Counted from the first letter of the stretch, positions 28,389 through 36,663 are shown. The stretch is 64,000 nucleotides of DNA from Agromyces sp. Leaf222 (GCF_001421565.1 NZ_LMKQ01000001.1:1177651-1241650); one strand, 5' to 3'. Numbers and translations are program-made. The notes: generated by a model from the letters alone, not told the origin.

Positions 28389-29279
28389 TCACGCCCCGTC
28401 GTCTGCGGTGAGCCGGTACCCCACGCCGCGGACGGTCTCGATCCAGCGTGGCTGGCTGGCGTTCTCGCCGAGCTTGCGTCGCAGGTTGGCGAGGTGCACC
28501 TCGACGGCGCGCTTGTCGGCGTCGCTCACGTAGTACGACGTGACGTAGCTCTCTCCGCGGAGCGCGAGGGCGAGGTCGGCCTTGCTGCGTACGCGCCGGC
28601 GCGAGGAGATGATCAGGCTGAGCAGGTCGAACTCGCTGCGCGTGAGCTCGACCTCGTCGCCGTCGACGACCACGAGGCGCATGTCGGGTTCGAGGCGGAG
28701 GCCCCGGTGCTCGATCCACCCCTCGTCGCCCGCGGCGGTCGCCGGCACGACGACGGCGGCTGCCGGGGATGGCTGCGCGGGCGTCGTCGACGGTTCGGCG
28801 GGCACTCCGGGCTTCAGCGGCGCCGCCGTTCCGGCTGAGGCGTCGGGCGTCACGGCTTCTGCCGAACCCACCGAAGACGGGTCGCCCTCGCCTCCCGCGA
28901 CGGCGAGGCGAGGGCGGCGCATCATGGCGTCGATCCGCGCGCGGAGCTCGCGCGGGCGGAACGGCTTCGCGATGTAGTCGTCGGCCCCCGACTCGAGGCC
29001 CATCAGGGTGTCGATCTCCTCGGTCCGGGCGGTGAGCATGATGAGGTAGGTGTCGCTGAACGCCCTGATGCGCTTGGCCGCCTCGAAGCCGTCGATGCCG
29101 GGCATGCTGACGTCGAGGGTCGTGAGCGTCGGCCGGTAGCGGCGCACCTTCTCGACCCCGTCGAGTCCGTTGCCGGCGCTGTGCGTCTCGAACCCGCCCT
29201 GCTCGAGCACCTCCTCGAGGAGGCGGCGGATGTCCGCATCGTCCTCGATGATCACCGCGACGCGGTCACGTGCCGTCAT
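28389..29279 (-). CDS. OmpR/PhoB-family response regulator
   Basis: 296 residues, longer than usual (about 230). Receiver: acidic pocket IIEDD, phospho-acceptor D56 (LDVSMPG), T in MLTA, K in IAKPF. A ~65-residue Pro/Ala/Ser-rich linker separates it from the winged-helix output domain (ELTRSEFDLLSLIISSRRRV, VEVHLANLRRKLGE, ETVRGVGYRL). GGGGGA precedes the ATG. It is 15 bases after the GH6 gene on the same strand, so both are co-transcribed. The histidine kinase at 23229 has no regulator of its own and is the likely partner. Confidence 0.93.
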   Translation of the reverse strand: MTARDRVAVIIEDDADIRRLLEEVLEQGGFETHSAGNGLDGVEKVRRYRPTLTTLDVSMPGIDGFEAAKRIRAFSDTYLIMLTARTEEIDTLMGLESGADDYIAKPFRPRELRARIDAMMRRPRLAVAGGEGDPSSVGSAEAVTPDASAGTAAPLKPGVPAEPSTTPAQPSPAAAVVVPATAAGDEGWIEHRGLRLEPDMRLVVVDGDEVELTRSEFDLLSLIISSRRRVRSKADLALALRGESYVTSYYVSDADKRAVEVHLANLRRKLGENASQPRWIETVRGVGYRLTADDGA

Positions 29280-29294
29280 GTGTTCCCCCGTTCA

Positions 29295-30482
29295 TCATGA
29301 TCCTCCAGCGAGCCGATCGGCGTTCGCGACCAGCTCCTCCGCCTGCTCGGGCCACCAGGTCCCTGCGGCCGGCCCGCCGTTGCACGTACCGTCGCTCTCG
29401 CCTGGCGGCTTCACCCACAGCACCGCGTCGACGACCGGGTCGTCGAGCGCGTGCGGCTCGTCGCCGAGTGCGAGACCGGCTGCGTTGCACCACTCGCCGT
29501 CGGTGGGCGGCCCTGCGCCGTTGCGCGACGTGTCGATGATCGCGTGCGCGCCGCCGAGCGCGTCGGAGATCCGCATGGCGTAGGTGGCCTCGGCGTCGGT
29601 CGCCTGCGAGTTGGACACGTTGGTGGCGAAGCCGCGGGCCTGGTCGACGCCCGCGGCGCGCAGCAGCTCCGCCATGTCGGCGGCGGGCAGCCACGCGGAG
29701 TGCCCGCCGTCGAGGTAGACCTCGGCGCCGGTGCCCGAGAAGCGTTCCAGTGCGGATCGCACGAGCTCGGTGCGCGCGTCGGGGTCCGGGCATTCGGACG
29801 CGAGCGCGAGGGAGTCGGGCTCGAGCACGACGATGCTCGTGCGGTCGCCGAGCCCTGCGGCGATCTCGTCGACCCAGTCGAGGTACTCGTCGCCCGGCAG
29901 GCCTCCCGACGAGAACCCGCCGCAGTCGCGGTCGGTGATGCCGTAGACCACGAAGACCGGGAGCGCGCCGGTGGTCTTCGCCTGCGCCACGGTGTCGGCG
30001 ACCACGCCGGACGCCGTTCCGGGCTGCACGCGCTCCGGCGTGAGCCAGATCGCGGAGGGGGATTCGGCGATCCGCGCGGCAGCCGCACGTTGCTCCTCGG
30101 TGCCGGATGCCTCGGCCGCACGGGCGGCGTTCGAATCGGGGTCGACGAAGAGCGCACGATCCCGGAGCGGATTGCCTTCGGGCTGCTGCGACACGATGAT
30201 GAGCGACGTCGCGAATGCGGCGAGGGCGAGGAGCAGCAGCGCTGCGGCGGCGATGAGAGCGATGGGCAGCGCCCGACTCGGCCGCCGTGCGGCGGGACGG
30301 GGGCCGGGGGCGAGACCTGGAGCGGCACCGGGAGCGCTGCCGCCGGCGGGGATGCGGGCTGCCGACTCGTCGGCCGAACTCGCGTCGGGCGAGGGCGACG
30401 TCGAGCCGCGGAGCACGTAGCGTGCGTCATCGCGGTCGTGGCGCACGACGGGCTCGTCGCCGCGCGGGGCATCGTTCGGCAC
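29295..30482 (-). CDS. Membrane-anchored glycoside hydrolase family 6 (endoglucanase/cellobiohydrolase)
   Basis: 395 residues, GTG start with GGGGGCGAC upstream. A ~75-residue disordered cytoplasmic N-terminus is followed by one membrane helix (ALPIALIAAAALLLLALAAF) and an outside GH6 domain: FVVYGITDRDCGGFSSGG (acid/base Asp region), VVLEPDSLAL, VYLDGGHSAWLP, GFATNVSNSQ, IDTSRNGAG and LWVKPPGESDG. It cleaves beta-1,4-glucan by inversion. The anchor and position beside a processive GT2 suggest a role in trimming or releasing a nascent glucan, as GH6 enzymes do beside Streptomyces cslA. Expression is tied to the response regulator downstream. Confidence 0.9.
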   Translation of the reverse strand: MPNDAPRGDEPVVRHDRDDARYVLRGSTSPSPDASSADESAARIPAGGSAPGAAPGLAPGPRPAARRPSRALPIALIAAAALLLLALAAFATSLIIVSQQPEGNPLRDRALFVDPDSNAARAAEASGTEEQRAAAARIAESPSAIWLTPERVQPGTASGVVADTVAQAKTTGALPVFVVYGITDRDCGGFSSGGLPGDEYLDWVDEIAAGLGDRTSIVVLEPDSLALASECPDPDARTELVRSALERFSGTGAEVYLDGGHSAWLPAADMAELLRAAGVDQARGFATNVSNSQATDAEATYAMRISDALGGAHAIIDTSRNGAGPPTDGEWCNAAGLALGDEPHALDDPVVDAVLWVKPPGESDGTCNGGPAAGTWWPEQAEELVANADRLAGGS

Positions 30483-30554
30483 GTCGCCCCCTCCCCAGCG
30501 GCCGGTGTCGGCCCAGTCTACGAGGGGAAGGGGCGGCGTGCGCCGATCACCGGG

Positions 30555-30938
30555 TCAGTCCTGCGGGATCGCGGCGACCACGTCGATCTCGACGAGGATG
30601 TTCGCGAGGCGCGAGCCGACCGTGGTGCGCACGGGGTAGGGCTCGGTGAAGAACTCGGCGTAGGCGACGTTGTACTCGGCGAAGTCGGCGAGGTCCTCGA
30701 GGTGCGCGGTGACCTTCACGACGTCGTCGAACGAGAGGTCGTACTCCGCGAGCACGGCGCCGATGTTGCGCAGCACCTGGCGGGTCTGCTCGGCGGCACC
30801 GCCCTCGACGACGAGGCCGGTGGCCGGGTCCTGCGGGCCGAAGCCGGCCGTGTACAGGAAGCCGTTGGCGACCACGCCGTGGCTGTAGGGGCCGGCGGGC
30901 TTGGGGGCGTTCGACAGGGTGACGGCGGTCTTGGACAT
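30555..30938 (-). CDS. ridA: RidA family enamine/imine deaminase
   Basis: 127 residues, the standard size. PAGPYSHGVVANGFLYTAGF at the N-terminus, ATGLVVEGGAAEQTRQVLRNI, DVVKVTAHLEDLADF, and PYPVRTTVGSRL with the conserved arginine that binds the 2-imino acid carboxylate, then VEIDVVAAI. RidA hydrolyses reactive enamines/imines released by PLP-dependent dehydratases, forming the keto acid and ammonia. GGAGGAACC precedes the ATG. It is the last gene behind deaminase, deacylase and IclR, which places it with a PLP ammonia-lyase. Confidence 0.93.
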   Translation of the reverse strand: MSKTAVTLSNAPKPAGPYSHGVVANGFLYTAGFGPQDPATGLVVEGGAAEQTRQVLRNIGAVLAEYDLSFDDVVKVTAHLEDLADFAEYNVAYAEFFTEPYPVRTTVGSRLANILVEIDVVAAIPQD

Positions 30939-30952
30939 GGTTCCTCCAGTGG

Positions 30953-31012
30953 GTGTTCGGTGTTCGGTCGTTCGCTGTTCAGGTCTTCGGTGGTCGGGTC
31001 TTCGGCGGTCGG
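30953..31012. repeat. Degenerate TTCGG-rich repeat between iclR-type gene and ridA
   Basis: GTGTTCGG/TGTTCGGTC/TCTTCGGTGGTCGG-type units recur over 60 bases in the short gap between the IclR stop and the ridA Shine-Dalgarno sequence. No stable hairpin was seen; it is probably slippage-derived. Confidence 0.5.
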
Positions 31013-31019
31013 GGCGCCG

Positions 31020-31751
31020 TCAGCCGATCTCGGCCGAGATGGCGGCGGCGGCCTCGCGGAGCGCGGGCAGGTGGGACTTCAGCCGGTCGAGGTCGGCGAC
31101 CATGCGCACGGCCGTCACCGAGATCGCGCCGACGACGCCGAGCTGGCTCTCGATGGGCACGGCGAGGCAGTTGACGTACGGCTCGAACTCGCGGTCGTCG
31201 GTGGCCCAGCCGCGGGCGCGCACGCGCGCGAGCTCCTCGTCGAGGCGTTCGCGGGTCGTGATGGTGAGGTCGGTGAAGCGCTCCCAGGTGACGCCGTCGA
31301 GCACGGCGTCGCGCCGGGGCACGTCGAGGTTCGCGAGGATCGCCTTGCCGACGGCCGAGCAGTACGGGATCACGGCCTTGCCGACGCGCGAGTACATGCG
31401 CACGCCCGACTCGTCTTCGGCCTTGTCGACGTAGACGATCGAGCGGTCCATGAGCGCCGCGAGGTGCACGGTGTTGCCGACGCGCCGCTGCAGCCGCCGC
31501 ACATGCGCCGAGCCGGCCTCGCGCAGGTCGAGCGAGTCGAGCGCCTCCTTCGAGAGCGCGGCGAGCCGGGTGCCGAGCGTGTAGCGCCCGTTGCCCCGGC
31601 GGCGCACCCAGCCGACCTCCTCGAGCGCCTGCAGCTCGCGGAACATCGTCGACCGGTGCAGGTCGAAGGCCTCGGCGAGCTCGGCGACGGTGCGCGGATC
31701 GGCGGCGATGGCGTCGATGATGCGCGCGGCGCGGGTGACGGACTGCGACAT
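31020..31751 (-). CDS. IclR family transcriptional regulator
   Basis: 243 residues. Winged helix at the N-terminus (VTRAARIIDAIAADPRTVAELAEAF, recognition helix DLHRSTMFRELQALEEVGWV, wing GRYTLG) and an IclR effector domain (RVGNTVHLAALMDRSIVYVDK, KAVIPYCSAVGKAILA, NCLAVPIESQLGVVGAISV). IclR proteins bind small acids such as glyoxylate, pyruvate or KDG. The ATG is one base after the deacylase stop (TGACATG), so it is translated with the catabolic enzymes and probably controls them and the divergent kinase/aldolase pair. Confidence 0.93.
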   Translation of the reverse strand: MSQSVTRAARIIDAIAADPRTVAELAEAFDLHRSTMFRELQALEEVGWVRRRGNGRYTLGTRLAALSKEALDSLDLREAGSAHVRRLQRRVGNTVHLAALMDRSIVYVDKAEDESGVRMYSRVGKAVIPYCSAVGKAILANLDVPRRDAVLDGVTWERFTDLTITTRERLDEELARVRARGWATDDREFEPYVNCLAVPIESQLGVVGAISVTAVRMVADLDRLKSHLPALREAAAAISAEIG

Positions 31752-31752
31752 G

Positions 31753-33399
31753 TCAGGCTTCCTTCGGGCAGGTCGAGCGACGGATGCCGCGGCCGGGCGT
31801 CGCGCCGGTGAGTCGCCCGCCTGCGAGCACCGGCACGCCGGCGACGAGCACGTCGTCGATGCCCTCGGCGAGGGCGAGCGGATCTTCATAGGTCGCGCGG
31901 TCGGCGATGCGCGCCGGATCCACGAGCACGAGGTCGGCGACGGCGCCCGGACGCACGCGCCCCCGGTCGCCGAGCCCGAACCGGTCGGCGGCCCTCGTCG
32001 AGACGAGCGCCGCGGCATCCGCCCAGTTCATGACCCCCTGCGAGACGACGAGCGAGTGCAGGTAGCGGGCGAACGAGCCGCGGGCCCGCGGGTGCGGGTG
32101 GGCGCCGACGAAGATGCCGTCGGAGCCGCCCATCGCGAACGGGTGGGTGAGGATCGACGCGAGGTCGGCGTCGGTGCGCGCGTACCGCACGGCCATGACC
32201 ACGTTGACCTCGAGCCGCGACGCGACGAGCACGTCGAGCGCGAACTCGGCGGGCGTGGTGCCTGAGCGGGCCGCCGCTGCGCCGATCGTCAGGCCGTGCG
32301 CCCATCCGAATGCGGGGGCGGCGACGTGCGCGAGGGTCAGCATCTCGGGCCAGTCGGGGCCGAGGCTCGGGTAGTCGACGATGGTCGGGAACCACTCGGC
32401 GAGCAGGCGCGCCCGCTCGACCGGATCCGAGAGCAGGGCCAGCACCTCGGCGGTCGGGCGCACGGTGATCGACGCGGGCAGAAGGGGCATCGCCAGGATC
32501 GAGCAGCCGCGCGTGTACGGGTACGCGTCGAAGCTCGCGTCGACGCCGGATGCCGCGAGCCCCGCCATGAGCCCGTGCACGAGGTGCGGCTCGGCGTGGA
32601 AGTGCGACACGTGCACGGCGGCGCCCGACTGCTGCGCGATCGCCCGGATCTCGTCGATGCCCGTGGCGGAGCCCGACTCGTAGCCGCCGCGCATGTGCGA
32701 GACGTACACGCCGCCCGCCGTGGCGACCGGCTCGGCGAGGCGCGCGAGCTCCTCGGTCGTGGCGAAGGCGCCCGGCACGTAGTCGAGTCCGGTCGACAGG
32801 CCCACGGCGCCGTCGGCGAGGCCCTCGGCGACCAGGGCGAGCATCGCGTCGAGCTCGGCCCGGCTCGCGTCCTCCGCCGATCGCCCGCAGACGAGCCGGC
32901 GCACGGTGCCCGCCGGCACGAGCAGCGCCTGGTTCACGGCGGTGGCGTCGTCGTACGAGGCCAGCAGTTCGCGGATGCCGCCCCCGCGGTAGCCCGGGTG
33001 CGGGCCGTTGATCGCGGCGAAGTACTCGCTCGCGTACGTGCCGTCGCCGGGGGCGTACGAGACGCCGTCCTGCCCGCCGATGACGGTCGTGACGCCCTGC
33101 CGCAGCAGCGCGAGCTGCACGTCGGGGTCGAAGACGAGGCCGTCGGCGTGCGCGTGGGCGTCGATGAACCCGGGCAGCAGCAGGCGTCCGCGGCCGTCGA
33201 TGACCTGCGTCGTGTCGAGGTCGGCGTCGCGCGTGCTGCCGCGAGGCTCGACGCGGGCGATGCGTTCGCCCTCGACCACGACGTCGACCGGCTCGCCGAG
33301 TTCGGCGACCGGCCCCGAATCGCCGTCGACCACGATCACATCGCGGATGACGCGGGGCCCGCGTTCGCCGTGCGACGGTACGTGCGTCGGTGCGGTCAT
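31753..33399 (-). CDS. N-acyl-D-amino-acid deacylase-type amidohydrolase
   Basis: 548 residues. Amidohydrolase fold: beta-sandwich start IRDVIVVDGDSG, metal-binding GFIDAHAHAD (HxH about 81-85), YVSHMRGG, VHVSHFHAEPHLVHG, and GGSDGIFVG with the late Asp. D-aminoacylases and N-acyl-D-glutamate deacylases share these positions. It removes an acyl group from an N-acyl-D-configured amine. In this neighbourhood (PLP ammonia-lyase, RidA, KDG kinase, KDPG aldolase) N-acetyl-D-glucosaminate is a better substrate guess than an N-acyl-D-amino acid; inference only. Its ATG overlaps the stop of the upstream gene (TGATG). Confidence 0.9.
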   Translation of the reverse strand: MTAPTHVPSHGERGPRVIRDVIVVDGDSGPVAELGEPVDVVVEGERIARVEPRGSTRDADLDTTQVIDGRGRLLLPGFIDAHAHADGLVFDPDVQLALLRQGVTTVIGGQDGVSYAPGDGTYASEYFAAINGPHPGYRGGGIRELLASYDDATAVNQALLVPAGTVRRLVCGRSAEDASRAELDAMLALVAEGLADGAVGLSTGLDYVPGAFATTEELARLAEPVATAGGVYVSHMRGGYESGSATGIDEIRAIAQQSGAAVHVSHFHAEPHLVHGLMAGLAASGVDASFDAYPYTRGCSILAMPLLPASITVRPTAEVLALLSDPVERARLLAEWFPTIVDYPSLGPDWPEMLTLAHVAAPAFGWAHGLTIGAAAARSGTTPAEFALDVLVASRLEVNVVMAVRYARTDADLASILTHPFAMGGSDGIFVGAHPHPRARGSFARYLHSLVVSQGVMNWADAAALVSTRAADRFGLGDRGRVRPGAVADLVLVDPARIADRATYEDPLALAEGIDDVLVAGVPVLAGGRLTGATPGRGIRRSTCPKEA

Positions 33400-34715
33400 C
33401 AGAAGAACGTCCGCACGAGGTCGACGACCACGTCGCTGCCGGCACGCTCGACGACGGGCAACCAGCGGCGCTTGTCGAAGGCGGTGCACGGGTGCGAGAG
33501 CCCGAGCGACACGACGTCGCCGATCGCGACCGGCAGGGTCGTGCCGAGCTCGTCGGCGCGGAGATACGCATGCTGGTCGTTCAGGGCGGTGACGGATGCC
33601 TCGTCCAGCGACCGCTCGTCGCCCCCGATCGCGGCGGCGGCCCCGAGCGGCACGGGCAGGCCCTCGTCGTACGGGAAATCGCGCTTGCCGCCGTCGAGCA
33701 GCGCGAGGCCGGGCTCCGGGTGCGAGACGACGCGCGCGTAGCCGCGCATCGCCGGTTCGAGCAGGTCGTCGAGCGGCGAGATGCCGCGGTAGAACCCGTG
33801 GTCGTGCAGCAGCGAGGCGCCCGAGCGGAGGATCCATCGGGTGCGGCGGCCGGTCGCGGCATCCGCTGCGATCGCGGGGGCGAACACCTCGGCGACGAGG
33901 TCGAGGTAGGCGCTGCCGCCGGCGCTCACGATGACGTCGTCGGCGGCGATGCCACCCGGCGTGAGCAGGCCCCGGTCGAGCAGGAGGTCGCGCAGGGTGA
34001 CGAGACCGGAGAGGTAGCCGCGCACGGCGGTGAGGGCCGCCGGCGACCGGTCGTGCCCGAGGCTGCCCTCGTAGCCCGCGACGCCCACGAGCCGCAGCAC
34101 CGGGGAGTCGGCGACGCGCTGCGCGAGCTCGACGGCCTGCTCGAGCGAACGTGCCCCCGTGCGGCCGCCCGGCGCGCCGAGCTCGACGAGGACGTCGATC
34201 GGGCGGGGGAGCGCGGAATCCGTGCCGGCGAGCGACTCCGCGAGCCCGCGCTCCATCGCCGCGACGGTGTCGACCGAGTCGACCCAGCACCGGAACGAGA
34301 AGTCGGGGTCGGCGAGCTCGCCGGCGATGAACGCGAGCGCGGCCGGCGCGACGAGCGCGTTCGCGAGCATGATGCTCGACACCCGGAACGAGCGCGCGGT
34401 GCGCACCTGCCCGGGGGTCGCGAGCGTGAGGCCGGTCGCGCCCATCTCGAGCTGCAGGTTCCAGAGGGCGGGCGCCATCGTGGTCTTGCCGTGCGGCATG
34501 AGCTCCATGCCCTTCGACTCCGCCCACGCCTGGATCGTCGCGGCGTTGCCGCGCATCGCCTCGGCGTCGAGCACGGTGAGCGGAGTCCAGAACTCGCCCA
34601 GCCGCGGCTTCGTCGCGAGGAACTCGCGCACGGTCAGGCCGGCGGCGCGCGCCGGCAGGCCCGTGTCGCCCGGCGAGAGCACCTCGTCGGCGAGGTCGTC
34701 GGTTCGGCGTGACAT
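33399..34715 (-). CDS. D-serine-dehydratase-like PLP enzyme (candidate D-glucosaminate deaminase)
   Basis: 438 residues. Fold type III (alanine-racemase-like) PLP barrel: WTPLTVLDAEAMRGNAATIQ, PLP lysine in PHGKTTMAP (K~74), TGLTLATPGQVRTA, VSAGGSAYLD, and the C-terminal zinc-type motif SHPCTAFDKRRW (His-Cys) of the DSD1/D-threonine aldolase group. Such enzymes eliminate the beta-hydroxyl and release ammonia from D-hydroxy amino acids. D-Ser and D-Thr are the textbook substrates, but here D-glucosaminate, giving 2-keto-3-deoxygluconate, fits the flanking kinase/aldolase. GAGGAG lies before ATG. First gene of the operon, divergent from the kinase. Confidence 0.9.
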   Translation of the reverse strand: MSRRTDDLADEVLSPGDTGLPARAAGLTVREFLATKPRLGEFWTPLTVLDAEAMRGNAATIQAWAESKGMELMPHGKTTMAPALWNLQLEMGATGLTLATPGQVRTARSFRVSSIMLANALVAPAALAFIAGELADPDFSFRCWVDSVDTVAAMERGLAESLAGTDSALPRPIDVLVELGAPGGRTGARSLEQAVELAQRVADSPVLRLVGVAGYEGSLGHDRSPAALTAVRGYLSGLVTLRDLLLDRGLLTPGGIAADDVIVSAGGSAYLDLVAEVFAPAIAADAATGRRTRWILRSGASLLHDHGFYRGISPLDDLLEPAMRGYARVVSHPEPGLALLDGGKRDFPYDEGLPVPLGAAAAIGGDERSLDEASVTALNDQHAYLRADELGTTLPVAIGDVVSLGLSHPCTAFDKRRWLPVVERAGSDVVVDLVRTFF

Positions 34716-34731
34716 CCGCTGCTCCTCAATT

Positions 34732-34800
34732 GCTCTGGTCGGTGCCCCGGCCATCGCGCTGGTCGGCGCCCCGGGTCGATAGATGTTGCACATGTTGCAA
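34732..34800. promoter_or_regulatory. Divergent control region with two direct repeats
   Basis: GCTCTGGTCGGTGCCCCGG (34732-34750) recurs with two changes as GCGCTGGTCGGCGCCCCGG (34756-34774). Closer to the kinase gene, ATGTTGCAC (34783-34791) is followed directly by ATGTTGCAA (34792-34800). These lie between the deaminase and KDG-kinase starts and are candidate sites for the IclR protein. GCATAG at 34831-34836 may be the -10 of the kinase gene. Confidence 0.45.
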
Positions 34801-34841
34801 CCGGCTTGCGCCGAATCTGCACACCAGCAAGCATAGGGGTC

Positions 34842-35738
34842 GTGACCCCGCGCCCAGAAGTGCTCACCGTCGGAGAGACGATGGTGCTCGTGGCGCCGGC
34901 CGTCGCCGAACCGCTCGAGTCCGCCATCGCGTTCCACCTCGACCCGGGCGGCGCCGAGTCGAACGTCGCAGCGCACCTCGCCGCACTCGGAACCCCCGCC
35001 GCCTGGGCGAGCGCCGTCGGCGACGACGCGCTCGGCCGACGGCTGCTGCGCCAGGTGCGCGAGCACGGCGTCGACACCGCCTGGGTGCGGCGCGACGCCT
35101 CGGCGCCCACCGGCCTCTACGTGAAGGACCCGGGCAACGGCGTGCAGTACTACCGCGCCGGCTCCGCGGCCTCGCGGCTCGAGCCCGCCTTCGTCGACAC
35201 GCTGCCGATCGCCGACGTGCGCCTCGTGCACGTCTCCGGCATCACGCCGGCGCTCTCGGGCTCGTGCGACGCGCTCATCGACGCGATCCTCGACCGCGCG
35301 GCGGCCGCCGGCGTGCCCGTCAGCTTCGACGTCAACCTGCGGGCATCGCTCTGGCCTTCGGCGGATGCCGCGGCTCGGCGCCTGCTCGCCCTCGCCGCGC
35401 GTGCCGACGTCGTGTTCGTCGGCCTCGACGAGGCCCAGGCGCTCTGGGGTGCGCAGACGCCCGACCACGTGCGCGGGCTGCTGCCCGACGTGCGCGAACT
35501 CGTCGTGAAGGACGGCGCGGTCGGTGCGACCTCGTACGAGCGAGGCGCCGAGGGCGTGCACGTGCCCGCGCTCGTCGTCGACGTGGTCGAGGTCGTCGGC
35601 GCGGGTGACGCGTTCGCCGCCGGATACCTGCACGCCATGCTCCGCGGCGCCGCCCCCGACGAGCGACTCCGCGCCGGCCACGAACGCGCCGTGCTCACCA
35701 TCGCCGACACCGCCGACGTCCCGAGAGGCACCCGATGA
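34842..35738 (+). CDS. kdgK: 2-Keto-3-deoxygluconate kinase (PfkB family)
   Basis: 298 residues from GTG 34842. PfkB signature 1 in DPGGAESNVAAHLAALG, sugar-contact region GVQYYRAGSAAS, FDVNLRASLWP, and signature 2 VVGAGDAFAAGY with the catalytic Asp. The motif set YYRxGSAAS is typical of KDG kinases within PfkB. It phosphorylates KDG to KDPG. The stop overlaps the aldolase ATG (ATGA). TAGGGG just upstream lies too near for a Shine-Dalgarno, so a leaderless start is possible; an earlier TTG at 34806 exists but the family begins near VLTVGETM. Confidence 0.87.
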   Translation: MTPRPEVLTVGETMVLVAPAVAEPLESAIAFHLDPGGAESNVAAHLAALGTPAAWASAVGDDALGRRLLRQVREHGVDTAWVRRDASAPTGLYVKDPGNGVQYYRAGSAASRLEPAFVDTLPIADVRLVHVSGITPALSGSCDALIDAILDRAAAAGVPVSFDVNLRASLWPSADAAARRLLALAARADVVFVGLDEAQALWGAQTPDHVRGLLPDVRELVVKDGAVGATSYERGAEGVHVPALVVDVVEVVGAGDAFAAGYLHAMLRGAAPDERLRAGHERAVLTIADTADVPRGTR

Positions 35739-36406
35739 CCCCCGAATTCGCTTCCGCTTCCGCTTCCGCCGCCGCTCCCGTGCCGTCCATCCCGACCGAC
35801 GCCGCCGTCTCGAACGCCGAGTTCGACGCGATGTTCGCCGGGCGGCCGCTCATGGCGCTCTTCCGCGGCCTCGGCGAGGCGCGCAGCCTCGAACTCGCCC
35901 GCACCGCGTGGGACCTCGGCATCGACATGGTCGAGCTGCCCATCCAGTCCGAGGCGGATGTCGCGGCGCTCGCCGCGGTCGCCGAAGCCGGCCGCCCCGA
36001 GGGCCGTCTGGTCGGCGCGGGCACCGTGCTCTCGACCCGCCACGTCGAGCTCGCGGCGGCGGCGGGCGCCGCGTTCACCGTGAGCCCCGGATTCGACCCC
36101 GCCGTCGTGCGCGCCTCGACGGCGGCCGGCATGCCGTCGCTGCCGGGCGTCGCGACCGCGACCGAGGTGCAGGCGGCGCTCGCGCTCGGCCTCACGTGGA
36201 TGAAGGCCTTCCCGGCGTCGCTGCTCGGCGTGCCGTGGTTCCGTGCGATGTCCGGCCCGTTCCCTCAGGCGCGGTTCGTGGCGACCGGCGGCATGGATGC
36301 GTCGAACGCGCGCGCCTACCTCGATGCCGGCGTGCGCACCGTCGCCGTCGGATCCGCCCTCGAGGACCCGGCGCAGCTGCCGGCGCTCGCCGCCCTGCTC
36401 GCCTGA
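35735..36406 (+). CDS. eda: KDPG/KHG aldolase
   Basis: 223 residues. After ~25 disordered residues: LMALFRGLG, catalytic Glu in DMVELPIQS, GAGTVLS, and the Schiff-base lysine in TWMKAFPAS, then VATGGMDASNARAYLDAGVRTVAVGSAL. It splits KDPG into pyruvate and glyceraldehyde-3-phosphate. Coupled to kdgK by ATGA and followed by a strong terminator at 36432-36468. Together the pair completes the lower half of an Entner-Doudoroff-type route for a 2-keto-3-deoxy acid. Confidence 0.93.
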   Translation: MTPEFASASASAAAPVPSIPTDAAVSNAEFDAMFAGRPLMALFRGLGEARSLELARTAWDLGIDMVELPIQSEADVAALAAVAEAGRPEGRLVGAGTVLSTRHVELAAAAGAAFTVSPGFDPAVVRASTAAGMPSLPGVATATEVQAALALGLTWMKAFPASLLGVPWFRAMSGPFPQARFVATGGMDASNARAYLDAGVRTVAVGSALEDPAQLPALAALLA

Positions 36407-36431
36407 GAGTCGGCCCAGCCTCGCAGCACCT

Positions 36432-36468
36432 GGAAGCGCGGTCCCGACCTGGTCGGGGCCGCGCTTCC
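36432..36468 (+). terminator. Terminator of kdgK-eda
   Basis: GGAAGCGCGGTCCCGACC (36432-36449) pairs with GGTCGGGGCCGCGCTTCC (36451-36468), with one T-G pair, 26 bases after the eda stop. Confidence 0.85.
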
Positions 36469-36540
36469 GTCGTGCGCGCCGACGGTTCGCACATTCGATC
36501 CGGGACCGAAACGAACCGGAAACAGAAACTGAATGACTTG

Positions 36541-36582
36541 TTTCCAGTTACTACCTTTTCTGTTAGGGTCGCTTCCAGTAAC
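36541..36582 (+). promoter_or_regulatory. Promoter/operator of the ABC importer operon
   Basis: TTTCCA (36541-36546), 17 bases, TAGGGT (36564-36569) forms a plausible -35/-10. The spacer has CAGTTACTACCTTTTCTGTTAGGGT, which matches the ROK gene promoter (42225-42250) at CAGT-A, CTTTTC, and TAG-GT. TTCCAGTTAC (36542-36551) and TTCCAGTAAC (36573-36582) are near-direct repeats flanking the -10. This suggests control by the ROK protein. Confidence 0.6.
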
Positions 36583-36663
36583 GCGTGAGCACCGAGATCC
36601 TGCGCGCGGCGTCACTGCACTGCACCACCTTCCACGCAACGAAGCACGAGAGGAATGCCGGAG

